NCBI RefSeq assembly: GCF_000970205.1
Contig: NZ_CP009512.1
Location: 1,798,001 to 1,862,000, forward strand
Source of the DNA: Methanosarcina mazei S-6
GTDB lineage: Archaea; Halobacteriota; Methanosarcinia; Methanosarcinales; Methanosarcinaceae
Reading direction: 5' to 3'
Length of the DNA stretch: 64,000 nucleotides
Shown here piece by piece: positions 36,623 through 45,626 of the stretch. Every line of letters begins with the position of its first letter. Position 1 is the first letter of the stretch. A program made the translations under genes and the position numbers. Under the pieces are notes generated by a model. That model saw only the letters and a program-made list of their open reading frames with translations, had not been told where the DNA came from and did not search any database.

Positions 36623-38104
36623 ATGAATTCTAAAATAGTAATCTGTCTATTCTTGCTGCTTATTATCGCAGCTTGTTCCGGATGTGTCTCCAAGCCGGCT
36701 GAGTCTGAAGTGAATACTGATAATAACCAGGACCTCAAAGAAGTGGAAGGGCTCTGGCTTGGGACCCTTGAAGTTCAGGGCGGAATGGAAGTAAGGCTGT
36801 TATTCAATATTTCTTCCAGCCCTGATGGTTCCGTTAATGCTACAATGGACAGTCTTGACCAGGGAGTAAAAGGAATACCTGTAGAAACTGTCACCTATAA
36901 GGACAGTAAACTCCGCCTTGATGTAAAATCCATAAGGGGCAGTTTTGAGGGTACACTCAAAGAGGACGGAAAGACAATAGAAGGGGAATGGAAACAGTCA
37001 GGTATATCTCTCCCGCTTGTGCTTTCTCGCATAGACGAAACCCCTGACACGCGAAGAGAGCAGGACCCTGTAAGACCCTATCCTTATGACGAAGAAGAAG
37101 TGGTTTATGAAAATGAAGGAGCAGGAGTGAAGCTTGCAGGCACATTAACCCTCCCGAGGTCTGAAGGTCCTTTCCCGGCAGTGATCCTTATAAGTGGTTC
37201 CGGCCAGCAAAACCGTGACGAAGAACTCCTGGGACACCGTCCGTTCCTTGTACTGTCGGACTACCTGACTCAAAGGGGAATCGCTGTCCTGCGGGTCGAT
37301 GACCGTGGAACAGGAGGTTCAACCGGAGACTTCTCACAGGCTACTTCTGAAGATTTCGCAGGAGATGTGCTTGCAGGTATTGATTATTTAAAAAGCCGCG
37401 AAGAGATAGACCCGACGCAGATAGGATTGATAGGGCACAGTGAAGGAGGTTTAATTGCTCCAATTGTAGCAGTGGAGTCCCGGGACGTTGCATTCATCGT
37501 ACTGATGGCAGGGCCCGGAATTACAGGCGAGGAAATCCTCTACCTTCAAAGTGAACTGATTTCCAGGGCAGAAGGGGTGGACAATGAGACAATAGCCCGG
37601 AATAATGCCCTTATGAAAAGCATATACTCTGCGATAAAAGAGGAACAGAATGATGAAATTGCTGCAGAAAAACTTCGGAAGCTTATGATGGATGAAATGG
37701 CAAATATGAGCGAAGAAGAAAAACAGAGCGCCGGCTATTCCGAAGCCGACCTCGATGCCCAGATCCAGTCTCTACTATCACCCTGGATGCGAAACTTCCT
37801 GACATACGATCCCAGACCCACCCTCATAAAAGTTAAATGCCCCGTACTCGCAATAAATGGTGAAAAAGACCTCCAGGTGCCTCCTGAGGAGAACCTTCAG
37901 GCAATAGAAGAAGCCCTTGAAGCAGGAGGCAACCAGGACTATACGGTAAAAGAACTTCCGGGTCTCAATCACCTTTTCCAGACCTCTCAAACAGGATCTC
38001 CATCTGAGTATGCAAGAATTGAAGAAACGATTTCACCGACAGCTCTGGAATTGATCGGAGACTGGATTTCGGAGAGGACCAGCGCTGCTGTAGAAAAACA
38101 ATAA
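36623..38104 (+). CDS. Alpha/beta hydrolase lipoprotein
   Basis: 493 residues. A lipoprotein signal peptide (CLFLLLIIAACSGC, anchoring Cys18 or Cys21) is followed by a beta-rich N-terminal domain (about 40-138, LWLGTLEVQGGMEVRLLF, a type often found before this hydrolase) and an alpha/beta hydrolase domain with oxyanion SGSGQQNRDE, nucleophile Ser273 in GHSEGG, and a C-terminal His in LPGLNHLFQ. It would act as an esterase or acyl peptidase outside the membrane. Divergent from the EamA gene. An eight-copy 13-bp array starts right behind its stop. Confidence 0.9.
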   Translation: MNSKIVICLFLLLIIAACSGCVSKPAESEVNTDNNQDLKEVEGLWLGTLEVQGGMEVRLLFNISSSPDGSVNATMDSLDQGVKGIPVETVTYKDSKLRLDVKSIRGSFEGTLKEDGKTIEGEWKQSGISLPLVLSRIDETPDTRREQDPVRPYPYDEEEVVYENEGAGVKLAGTLTLPRSEGPFPAVILISGSGQQNRDEELLGHRPFLVLSDYLTQRGIAVLRVDDRGTGGSTGDFSQATSEDFAGDVLAGIDYLKSREEIDPTQIGLIGHSEGGLIAPIVAVESRDVAFIVLMAGPGITGEEILYLQSELISRAEGVDNETIARNNALMKSIYSAIKEEQNDEIAAEKLRKLMMDEMANMSEEEKQSAGYSEADLDAQIQSLLSPWMRNFLTYDPRPTLIKVKCPVLAINGEKDLQVPPEENLQAIEEALEAGGNQDYTVKELPGLNHLFQTSQTGSPSEYARIEETISPTALELIGDWISERTSAAVEKQ

Positions 38105-38208
38105 AAGGTAATCATAGAAGGTAACTATAGAAGGTAATCATAGAAGGTAACTATAGAAGGTAACTATAGAAGGTAACTATAGAAGGTAACTATAGAAGGT
38201 AACCGTAG
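38105..38208. repeat. Eight 13-bp tandem repeats
   Basis: The unit AAGGTAACTATAG, with variants AAGGTAATCATAG (copies 1 and 3) and AAGGTAACCGTAG (copy 8), is repeated eight times starting immediately after the hydrolase stop codon. Confidence 0.96.
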
Positions 38209-38210
38209 AA

Positions 38211-38230
38211 GGAAAGAGAAGATTCTTTCC
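38211..38230 (+). terminator. Terminator-like hairpin behind the hydrolase
   Basis: GGAAAGA (38211-38217), a 6-base loop and TCTTTCC (38224-38230), followed by TCCCTTTACTTTTTTG, at the end of the 13-bp array. Confidence 0.5.
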
Positions 38231-38337
38231 TCCCTTTACTTTTTTGTTTTTGGAAGCTCTTTCAGAAGGGGCTATATTCTGAATAGAGATGTTCTTTCTG
38301 AATAAAGATGTTCTTTCTGGACGAATTTGAAATCAGA

Positions 38338-39399
38338 TTAAATATCTACCTCCTCCCCGCCGATTAATAAGCTCCTGATCACGGCATTTCCGTATCTGTC
38401 AACAACAACCTTTACATCAACTTCTTCTCTTCCGGAAAATTGAACCTTCAGCTCCCTTCTTTTTCTTTTCAGAACAATACTTATGACCAGCAGGACAAAG
38501 CCGCCGAGCATAAAAAAGAGTGACCTCGGAAGCAGTTCCCAGAAGAAGTCGAAATATCTCGCAAAAATGAGGAGAATAAACCAGAACATTGCAGTGCTTA
38601 CTGTTCCTATATCTTCTGTGCTGTATCCGGCATAAAGGAGAAGAGTCAAAAGACCCAGAAAGATCACATTAAAAAGAATCATGTAAAATTTTTCCGGGGA
38701 GGGGATAAAATCAGGGATATATATTGTTGTGAGAGTTATCCCTGCCATCAGGAGTGAGATTATAGAAATGCCCAGGTCTGCATGAAAGCTCCCTGTGACT
38801 TTTCATGTAGTGGTTTTGAGAGCAGGACCGCCAGAAAGAGGATTCCTGATATAGCATAAATTACAGGGATTATTTCCTCTACTTTATATTGCCAGATTTC
38901 GAAGGTGTAAGCAAATAAAGCAATAAGTACAGCCTGTAATCCCATGAACTTAAAAAGTCTTTTCAGCGTGTTTTGCTTTTTCTGCAAGGCTGTGGAGAAT
39001 CCCGGAAAAATGTACAGCAATTCCTGATATGAGGAACAGGTCTTTCATACTTATCAGGTTCTCAAGGCCGGTTCTCTCAGAATAAAGAAGGCCGATCCAG
39101 AGGTAAAAGAGAAGAGAGCAAAGTCCTGCTATCGGAGTGGACATGTAACCGTAAATGAGTGGAAAAACCCCAATAATCCATATCAGGACAAGAGTGCTGT
39201 TATTAGCATTGATATTGTAAATCTGGGTAATCAAAAAAAGGCTGGCTCCAAAAAAGAGGGATGAGAGCAAAATCAGGGCAGAACCAGGCCTGGGATACTT
39301 CTAATTTTCGTATTTAAAATGATAGCCAGCGTAATGTATGCCTATTGTGCTTCCAGCAAGCAGCAGAACCTTAACGCTATTTCCGATTTGAATGGGTTG
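38338..39399 (-). pseudogene. DUF2157-type membrane protein, broken
   Basis: Three frames encode consecutive parts of one multi-helix protein: SVKVLLLAGSTIGIHYAGYH and SALILLSSLFFGASLFLI, then NTLKRLFKFMGLQAVL, then SFHADLGISIISLLMAGITL and LPRSLFFMLGGFVLLVISIV. Lesions: an in-frame UAG at 39301-39303 (context KYEN-UAG-KYPRPG), a one-base shift at an A run near 38985, another shift near 38800, and a missing N-terminus (TAA at 39400-39402). The charged C-terminus (FSGREEVDVKVVVD) is intact. UAG alone could be pyrrolysine, but the two frameshifts make it a pseudogene unless the sequence is wrong there. Confidence 0.8.
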
Positions 39400-39480
39400 T
39401 TATTTGTGCAATTATTATTGGTTTGTTAATTTGCTGTTGTGTCATAGTGTATATTATGATAAAATTTTTTTATGCTATCA

Positions 39481-39524
<44 letters not shown>

Positions 39525-39919
39525 GCCACACATGCGTGTTGTGATTATCCACACGTGTACGTATTATTCCAAAAATTCATAAAAAGAGCCTGAGGGCTGG
39601 AAAAAGTTCCAGTAATGGCATTAATTCACTGCTTTTACTACTTTAGTGGAAACTAAAAAAATTAAACTACAAAAAACTCCCAGTAATTTTTAAAGGAAGA
39701 AAAAAATTAGTAATTGTGTTTTTAAAACTCCTGACTTCATACTCCTGAATAATTACTGTTTTTTCTGTCATTCCTCCATAACTATTATATATATAAAGCC
39801 CTTACAGAGGGCAAGAATATAGTTTCACATGTAACTATTATATTAATCTCTATAAAATTACCTGTTAAACTATTTTATCCTAAAACAAGCCTCCCAGCTT
39901 ATAAAACGGAGGATAACTC

Positions 39920-40387
39920 ATGGAAGACCCAAGAGAGATCTGCGGCCCGATCGCCCACATCTACCGGAGCCACCTTGCATATATGGCAAAGGAACTTGAA
40001 GATTACGGGATTGGGAGCGGACAATTTGATTTCCTGATGGTCCTGTACCGGAAGGACGGCATTTCTCAGGAAGCCCTTGCGAAAATACTGAAAATAAGCA
40101 AAGCCACAAGCACCAGGGCGATTCAGAGCCTGGAAAAAGAGGGGTATGTTTACAGGCAAAAAGATGAAAACGATCTCCGTGCTTACAGGGTTTACCTTAC
40201 TGAAAAAGGGAAGGAAATGAGAGATATAATTCTTGAAAAGCTGAATTCTTTCGTTGATACTCTTCTTTCAGATTTCACACACGAAGAAAAAGAAAATTTC
40301 AGGCTGCTTGTCCACAAAGCTTCGGTTAAACTCTGCGGATCAGGAATCGAACAGAGGTGTCAGGAAAAGCAGTGTGATGCGAAATAA
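39920..40387 (+). CDS. MarR-family transcriptional regulator
   Basis: 155 residues with a MarR winged helix: FDFLMVLYRKDGISQEALAKIL, ISKATSTRAIQSLEKEGYVYR (recognition helix and wing start), DENDLRAYRVYLTEKGKEM, and dimerisation helices at both ends. A Cys-containing tail (CGSGIEQRCQEKQC) could serve as a redox or metal sensor. It is 24 bp upstream of a MATE pump and most likely represses it until a substrate binds. ATG 39920 has GGAGGA 8 bases before. Confidence 0.92.
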   Translation: MEDPREICGPIAHIYRSHLAYMAKELEDYGIGSGQFDFLMVLYRKDGISQEALAKILKISKATSTRAIQSLEKEGYVYRQKDENDLRAYRVYLTEKGKEMRDIILEKLNSFVDTLLSDFTHEEKENFRLLVHKASVKLCGSGIEQRCQEKQCDAK

Positions 40388-40411
40388 AAACGATATGGAA
40401 GCGCATAAAAT

Positions 40412-41833
40412 ATGGAACAAAAAAGTGAATTTCTGGGAAAAGAGAGTATAGGGAAGCTCCTGTTCAAGCTTTCGGCTCCTGTAATAGTCGGAATGTTAGT
40501 TCAGGCTCTCTATAATGTTGTGGATACATTTTTCGTGGGGCAGGTATATGGGGCAGACAGTGTCCAGGCTATAGGCGGGCTGTCGATAGCTTTCCCGATC
40601 CAGATGATAATCATGGCCTTCGGGGTTGTTCTCGGGACAGGAGGGTCTTCGATAATCTCGCGAGCCCTCGGAGCAAAAGAGTTAGAAAAAGCCGAGAAAA
40701 CTCTGGGAAACGTTTTTTCCCTTAGCCTGATCCTCAGCATAATTATTGCTATTCCCTACCTTCTTTTCCTGGATACAATTCTGGAAATCTTCGGTGCAAC
40801 TCCAGGCATCATGCCCTATGCCAGGGAATACCTTGAATACATAATTTTAGGAGCGGTTTTCTTTGTCTTCGGAGTGGCTGTTCAGAATATTGTCAGAGCC
40901 GAAGGAAATGCCCGCCTTGCAATGAATGTAATGCTTATAGGAGCGGGCCTCAATATTATCCTTGACCCTGTCTTTATGTTCGGCTTAGATATGGGTGTGA
41001 AGGGAGCTGCAATTGCAACCGTACTGTCTCAGGTAGTGAGCTCTATCTGGCTGCTTCAGTACTGCCTTAAAGGAAAAGGAGCTGTGCATTTTAAATCCAG
41101 ATACCTGAAACCTGACATTAAAATTATAAAAGATATCGGGTCCATAGGAGTCGGCTCTTTTGTCATGCAGATATCGAGCAGTATTATGATGATCTTCGTA
41201 TACAACGCCCTTGCAACCTATGGAGGAGATGTTGCAGTCGCTGTTTTTGGCGTAATAATCAAGGTCAATTCCTTCATCTTCCTGCCGCTTCTTGGCATGT
41301 CCTTTGGCCTGCAGCCAATCGTAGGGTATAATTACGGAGCAAAGCAGTTTGGAAGGATAGCTAGAGCCATAAAACTGACTCTTATGGCAACCACGGCATT
41401 TGGGACATTTGGCCTGCTTGTCATTTATTTCTTCACGGAACAGATTCTCGGGCTTTTCAGTGCAGATCCGCAGTACCTCGATGTCGGGACACACGCTGTA
41501 AAGATCATGCTTCTCGGGATGCCTCTGGTAGGATTGAACGTGGTCTCTATGACGGTTTTCCAGGCGCTTGGAAAAGCCAGACCGTCTTTCCTCCTCTCTC
41601 TCAGCAGGCAGATTCTTTTCCTGATCCCGCTTGTTGTCATCCTTCCTGGCTTTTACGAGCTGGACGGAGTCTGGGCAGCTTACCCGATCTCGGATGTTCT
41701 GTCGTTTTTGCTCTCAGGATACCTGCTGCTCAGAATATACAGGATTTTTAAAGAACATCCGGGCTCTCCGGGAATTACCGCTGCTAAAGAACTGGCAGTT
41801 TCCAGAGGGGTTGAATCAAGTCTGGATCGCTGA
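40412..41833 (+). CDS. MATE family efflux transporter
   Basis: 473 residues with 12 membrane helices and MATE motifs: LSAPVIVGMLVQALYNVVD, GLSIAFPIQMIIMAFGVVLG, and GMSFGLQPIVGYNYGAKQFG in the second half. It exports cationic or other toxic compounds with Na+ or H+ exchange. It forms an operon with the preceding marR gene (24-bp gap). A terminator-like hairpin follows at 41852-41878. Confidence 0.93.
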   Translation: MEQKSEFLGKESIGKLLFKLSAPVIVGMLVQALYNVVDTFFVGQVYGADSVQAIGGLSIAFPIQMIIMAFGVVLGTGGSSIISRALGAKELEKAEKTLGNVFSLSLILSIIIAIPYLLFLDTILEIFGATPGIMPYAREYLEYIILGAVFFVFGVAVQNIVRAEGNARLAMNVMLIGAGLNIILDPVFMFGLDMGVKGAAIATVLSQVVSSIWLLQYCLKGKGAVHFKSRYLKPDIKIIKDIGSIGVGSFVMQISSSIMMIFVYNALATYGGDVAVAVFGVIIKVNSFIFLPLLGMSFGLQPIVGYNYGAKQFGRIARAIKLTLMATTAFGTFGLLVIYFFTEQILGLFSADPQYLDVGTHAVKIMLLGMPLVGLNVVSMTVFQALGKARPSFLLSLSRQILFLIPLVVILPGFYELDGVWAAYPISDVLSFLLSGYLLLRIYRIFKEHPGSPGITAAKELAVSRGVESSLDR

Positions 41834-41851
41834 AAAAGATAAACCGTGAAA

Positions 41852-41878
41852 GAAGGAAAGGTTTCTGCCTTTTCCTTC
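41852..41878 (+). terminator. Terminator-like hairpin behind the MATE gene
   Basis: GAAGGAAAGG (41852-41861) faces CCTTTTCCTTC (41868-41878), one bulge, followed by a pyrimidine-rich run. Confidence 0.5.
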
Positions 41879-42017
41879 CTCTTCTTTCCCTCTTATTTTT
41901 TCAGGCACAGCTAAAGAATCTCCGCCTTCATGGAACAATGTTCAGAATCACTGTTTCAAAAGCAGTTTGAACCTGAGTTACATACTTTTTTACATCAATC
42001 AAATTGAGGTGACACGA

Positions 42018-42179
42018 ATGAACTGCAGCGAATTGAAAGAGGGTCAGGTTCTTGTCTGTGAAGGGTGCGGGTTTGAGCTCAAAGTTGTAAATGCATGTGG
42101 GGAAGCCTGCTGTTCGACCGATGCCTGCTGTATCGGCAACATAACATGTTGCGGGGAGCCGATGAAAATAAAACAATAA
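42018..42179 (+). CDS. Small Cys-rich protein (ten Cys in 53 residues)
   Basis: 53 residues, MNCSELKEGQVLVCEGCGFEL..., with Cys at 3, 14, 17, 27, 31, 32, 37, 38, 44 and 45. The CEGCG knuckle and final TCCGEPM look like a zinc or iron ribbon, related in style to desulfoferrodoxin N-terminal domains, and the CC pairs recall metallothioneins. ATG 42018 has GAGGTG 7 bases before; the frame upstream of it lacks such a site. It is probably a cytosolic metal-binding protein. It lies behind the marR-MATE operon but has its own spacer. Confidence 0.75.
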   Translation: MNCSELKEGQVLVCEGCGFELKVVNACGEACCSTDACCIGNITCCGEPMKIKQ

Positions 42180-42349
42180 TCAGAGAAATAGAGAAAAAAG
42201 AAATTGCAGGGATTTTGGAAGAAATTAACTGGAAAAATTTGAGTGATAAGAATTATTGGACGAAATTAAGTTAAGAAATTGAGTATAAGAATTGAGTATA
42301 AGAAACTGAGTACAAAAAATTGAGCCAGAGTTTGGATCAAACTAAAATA

Positions 42350-42772
42350 TTAAGGCTTTTCTGAAGCCTGAATCTTAAAATTCCTTTTACCTGCTGTTTC
42401 TTTTTCTTTTTCCTTTTTCGAGAATACCTGCATCAATGTAATTGCTGCATAAGAACTGAAAAACCAGGCAATAAGTGCGATCTCCAGGGATAAACCCCAG
42501 AGATTCAGGTGTTCCATACAAAAAGTAGCCGTAAGCACGCAAACAGCACAGCCGATCATCCCTGCGCTGGCTCCGAGAGCAATATCCGATGCCTGTTCGG
42601 AACTCCCGAAGTGGCCTGCCATAATTACGGCTGCAGCCATTACAGCCGGAAATGCGGCAAAGACCCCTGCAAAGGATTTTGAGGGAAGGTGCTGAAGCAG
42701 GATGTAACAGGCAGCAACAGCCGTGCCCCCAAAAACAAACCTTATGCCGAGATCCCGAAGATCAAGTTCCAT
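42350..42772 (-). CDS. DUF3147-like membrane protein (paralogue 1)
   Basis: 140 residues with four hydrophobic segments: FVFGGTAVAACYILLQHL, FAAFPAVMAAAVIMAGHF, ASAGMIGCAVCVLTATFC and LEIALIAWFFSSYAAITL. A charged tail (KKEKEKETAGKR) lies in the cytosol. The pattern FGGTAV...GGVFAAFPAV is shared with the gene at 42932, so these are tandem paralogues. Such pairs often form hetero-oligomeric membrane proteins; the function is unknown. Confidence 0.75.
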   Translation of the reverse strand: MELDLRDLGIRFVFGGTAVAACYILLQHLPSKSFAGVFAAFPAVMAAAVIMAGHFGSSEQASDIALGASAGMIGCAVCVLTATFCMEHLNLWGLSLEIALIAWFFSSYAAITLMQVFSKKEKEKETAGKRNFKIQASEKP

Positions 42773-42793
42773 TAAAAATACTCCTGAATGAAT

Positions 42794-42880
42794 CTGATTT
42801 TAGTTTGTCTGATTTTAGTTTTTCTAAATCTGGTTTTTCTAAACCTGGCTTTTCTAAATTTAGTTTGTCTGATTTTTTTC
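42794..42880. repeat. Six degenerate 15-bp repeats between paralogues
   Basis: Units of the type CT(G/A)A(T/A)(T/C)(T/C)(T/A/G)(G)(T)TTTT begin at 42794 and repeat every 15 bases. On the minus strand they read as Leu-Glu-Lys-Pro or Lys-Ser-Asp-Lys-Leu pentads in an open frame, but no gene is supported there. Confidence 0.75.
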
Positions 42881-42931
42881 TTTTATCCGTTAACGTTTTT
42901 TTTCCGGCATTCGGTTTGATTTTGTTCAGAA

Positions 42932-43288
42932 TCAGAACCATGTAAAATAAATAACCGGGGCGAGCACAGCCCAGAAGAGGAGAGAGAGGCTCAGGCCTGT
43001 TTTCCATCCGTATTTTAGTATTAAATAGCTGGCTGCGAGGGCACAGCATATATCTGCCGACATTCCCACAAGTGCCCCTCTGGAAAGCTGCTCGGAAACT
43101 GAAAGCAATTCACTACCTTCGTATTCCATGCTCAGGCCCGCAACCGCTGCAAGGTAAACCGCAGGAAAAGCCGCAAAAACGCCTCCAAGCCTGCCTCCGA
43201 AACTCCGGGCAACCAGCCTTGAAGCCACAACCGCAGTTCCGCCAAAAAGAAAACGGAGAATAATGGGAGAGATACCAGTAATGAGCAT
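42932..43288 (-). CDS. DUF3147-like membrane protein (paralogue 2)
   Basis: 118 residues from ATG 43288, with four hydrophobic segments (FLFGGTAVVASRLVARSF, GGVFAAFPAVYLAAVAGL, ALVGMSADICCALAASYL and LSLSLLFWAVLAPVIYFT). Start chosen because it gives the same distance to the FGGTAV motif as in paralogue 1; a GTG at 43306 is also possible. It is cotranscribed with paralogue 1 if the 160-bp spacer allows. The function is unknown. Confidence 0.75.
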   Translation of the reverse strand: MLITGISPIILRFLFGGTAVVASRLVARSFGGRLGGVFAAFPAVYLAAVAGLSMEYEGSELLSVSEQLSRGALVGMSADICCALAASYLILKYGWKTGLSLSLLFWAVLAPVIYFTWF

Positions 43289-43336
43289 TAAGTCCCGACC
43301 TGTCACTGAAAAGTTATCTATTTATAACGGTGGATT

Positions 43337-43434
43337 TTAATCATCAAGCCTTAATTATCAAGCCTTAATTATCAAGCCTTAATTATCAAGCCTTAATTAT
43401 CAAGCCTTAATTATCAAGCCTTAATCATCAAGCC
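43337..43434. repeat. Seven 14-bp copies of the dtdA gene end
   Basis: Plus-strand unit TTAAT(T/C)ATCAAGCC at 43337, 43351, 43365, 43379, 43393, 43407 and 43421. On the minus strand the last of these is the dtdA end (Gly-Leu-Asp-Asp-stop) and each copy carries TAA. Confidence 0.95.
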
Positions 43435-44314
43435 CGTAATTTTCCCGGATTTCCGATTCCTTCAATACCCTGAGACCGAGCTTCTCAAGAATTTCAGAGA
43501 TCTTTTTCCTGTCTTCGCTTTTCATGGATTTCCTATCAAAATAAGCAAATTCGGCACCGGATTTTTCAACAGCCTGCCTTACAAGGGCTTCGTCCACGAA
43601 TTCTAACTGGTATTTTGGGAAATTGTGCCCGAAAGAAATTTTTGTTTCAAGCAAAAGCCCGGTCTGGCGCATGGCATAATGCCCTCCCCCGAACCCAACT
43701 GCGACAGGAACTTTTTCAAGGGAAACTGCAAGTATGGATTTTGCTGCCACCTCTCCTGCGTCAGGGTCTTCCCACTGCTTCTCAGTGCTGCCTATCTCGG
43801 CATAAATTGATGGGACAGAGAGTTCTGTCGGGCCGTGGTGGGTCACTTCAAGGGTTACATCATACTTCAGCCCTTTCTCTCCTGCAAGCTTTTTCATCCC
43901 GCTCAGGATCGACTTCATAGCAGCAGGTGAAGAGACTGCAAGCTCTTTAGGGTGACCCCCAAGCCTTGCTTCTCCTGAAGGGTTTCCTGTGCAGTGTACG
44001 GTGAGAGAATTAATTTCTTCTTTGCTCCTGTGCTTGGAGGCAAAAATTATCAGGGAAGCCGGCAGACCTGCAGCTTCAAGCTTTCTGTCAAGCCCGTCCT
44101 GAAATACATGAATCTCTTCTATGTCCACAAGTCTGAATTTTCCGTCTATTGATTCTCTGGCTGCCGAAAATCTGGACTCCGGCGGTAGTTCCAGGTTTTT
44201 CCATTCGGTCAGGTTCAAAAGGTGATTTTTGATGTTCTGGCTGGCAAGGTCTGGGGCAGAACAGATTATGGTGATTTTTGAATTATTAACATTTTCTGGG
44301 ATTATATCTGTCAT
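43421..44314 (-). CDS. dtdA: D-aminoacyl-tRNA deacylase, archaeal DtdA type
   Basis: 297 residues from ATG 44314. Features of the DtdA/GEK1 family: SAPDLASQNIKNHLL at the start, IIFASKHRSKEE, LTVHCTGNPSGEARLGG, VTHHGPTELSVPSIYAEIGS and GFGGGHYA. The His residues in VTHHGPT and GGGHYA are likely zinc ligands or catalytic. It hydrolyses D-amino acids (notably D-Tyr) from tRNA in the cytosol as translation quality control. A TTG at 44356 is an upstream alternative. The stop region is repeated seven times downstream. Confidence 0.93.
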   Translation of the reverse strand: MTDIIPENVNNSKITIICSAPDLASQNIKNHLLNLTEWKNLELPPESRFSAARESIDGKFRLVDIEEIHVFQDGLDRKLEAAGLPASLIIFASKHRSKEEINSLTVHCTGNPSGEARLGGHPKELAVSSPAAMKSILSGMKKLAGEKGLKYDVTLEVTHHGPTELSVPSIYAEIGSTEKQWEDPDAGEVAAKSILAVSLEKVPVAVGFGGGHYAMRQTGLLLETKISFGHNFPKYQLEFVDEALVRQAVEKSGAEFAYFDRKSMKSEDRKKISEILEKLGLRVLKESEIRENYGLDD

Positions 44315-44440
44315 TGTCGGATCAGTCCGGTTCCTTCTGAATTTATTCTGTATCAAATTATTCTGTATCTATTCTGGATTTTTGTTCAGAAACAATTGCC
44401 TTTAGAATTCGTAAAGATAGATAAAGCCAACCCTGAAGTT

Positions 44441-45292
44441 TCACGAGCGTATCTCCAGTTCTGCTCCACAGCGTTTGCAGAATTTCGCATCACTTTCATG
44501 CCCTTCAAAACTGCAGTTCTGGCACACCCTTCCTTTGGTGTACCTGCTTGCATAAGAAATCTCGGACGTGATGATACCTGTCGGGACTGCTATGATGCTG
44601 TAACCTGTTATCATAACAACAGAAGCAACCGCCTGCCCGAGACCTGTTTCGGGGACTATATCTCCGTATCCCACTGTTGTAAGAGTTATTATTGCCCAGT
44701 AAACGCTCGTTGGTATGCTTGTAAACCCATTCTTTCCGCCTTCGATAACGTACATCAGGGAACCAAGTATTATCACCAGATTCAAAACAGTAAAAAGGAA
44801 CAGGGTTATTTTTCTCCGGCTTGCGCGTAAGGCTCTTATCAATAAGTCAGCTTCTCCGAGGTACTGAACAAGTTTGAGCACCCTGAAAATCCTGAGCAGC
44901 CGTAAACTCCGGATTACCAGAAGGTATTCGCTTCCTGGCAAAAGCAGGCTGAAATACGCCGGGAGGATTGCTATCAGGTCTATTATCCCAAAAAAACTTG
45001 TGGCGTACCGCACCGGCCTGCCGACACAGACCAGGCGCAGAAGATATTCCACGGTAAACATTATTGTGAAAATCCATTCAAGGGAATAGAAAAAATCGCC
45101 ATAGGACGCCGCAATCTCCTTTACACTATCCAGCATGACAACAATGACGCTGAGCAGGATGGTAACTATCAGGATTTCGTCAAATCTCTTTCCTGCAGGT
45201 GTGTCTGCTTCAAATATTATCGTATATAGCGTATTTCTCCAGTCATCATCAGGCGGCTTATTTTGTGGGCTTTTTTTCACTGATCCAGCCAT
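44441..45292 (-). CDS. Voltage-gated-type potassium channel with C-terminal zinc ribbon
   Basis: 283 residues from ATG 45292 (GTG 45304 also in frame). Six membrane segments: S4-like basic segment RSLRLLRIFRVLKLVQYL, pore helix and selectivity filter TLTTVGYGDIVPE, and the inner helix ending AVPTGIITSEI. The last 30 residues form a zinc ribbon, VCQNCSFEGH...FCKRCGAELE. It conducts K+ across the cytoplasmic membrane. No separate RCK domain is present, so the zinc ribbon is the only cytosolic module and may assist assembly or sense metal or redox state. Confidence 0.92.
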   Translation of the reverse strand: MAGSVKKSPQNKPPDDDWRNTLYTIIFEADTPAGKRFDEILIVTILLSVIVVMLDSVKEIAASYGDFFYSLEWIFTIMFTVEYLLRLVCVGRPVRYATSFFGIIDLIAILPAYFSLLLPGSEYLLVIRSLRLLRIFRVLKLVQYLGEADLLIRALRASRRKITLFLFTVLNLVIILGSLMYVIEGGKNGFTSIPTSVYWAIITLTTVGYGDIVPETGLGQAVASVVMITGYSIIAVPTGIITSEISYASRYTKGRVCQNCSFEGHESDAKFCKRCGAELEIRS

Positions 45293-45543
45293 GTTAACAT
45301 CCACGCAGCAGGAATTTGATACGCAATTCAGGTTTTTGAATATACATTTATAAAGTAATTACCTTTGTGAAATCATCTTCTCTAAAATGATTACGCTCAC
45401 ATATGTTTCGAAGAGTAATAAGTATTTCTTAAAGTGGCTTCAGTGCTTGTTATTTGCATTGAAAAGGAATGGTTCAGGAAAGCTATTATGCCCGGTTCAC
45501 AGGGCAGCTGAGTGCCGCAAAAATAAGGAGGAAATTCGTTTTT

Positions 45544-45576
45544 GCAGGGCCTGCTTTCTGACAGGCAGAGCCCTGC
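45544..45576. terminator. GC-rich hairpin between channel and glutamine synthetase genes
   Basis: GCAGGGC (45544-45550) pairs with GCCCTGC (45570-45576), with additional inner pairing CCTG/CAGG, in the spacer downstream of the minus-strand glutamine synthetase. Nothing else was recognised in 45305-45626. Confidence 0.45.
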
Positions 45577-45626
45577 TTTTCTCGTGAAAAAAAGAAAACG
45601 GTTTTTAAAAGTTGCCGTTATCGAGC

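Noticed and set aside
39920-40387. Pseudogene status because of nearby lesions
   Set aside because: The MarR frame is complete with domain, ribosome site and normal spacing to the MATE gene; only the upstream DUF2157 gene is broken.
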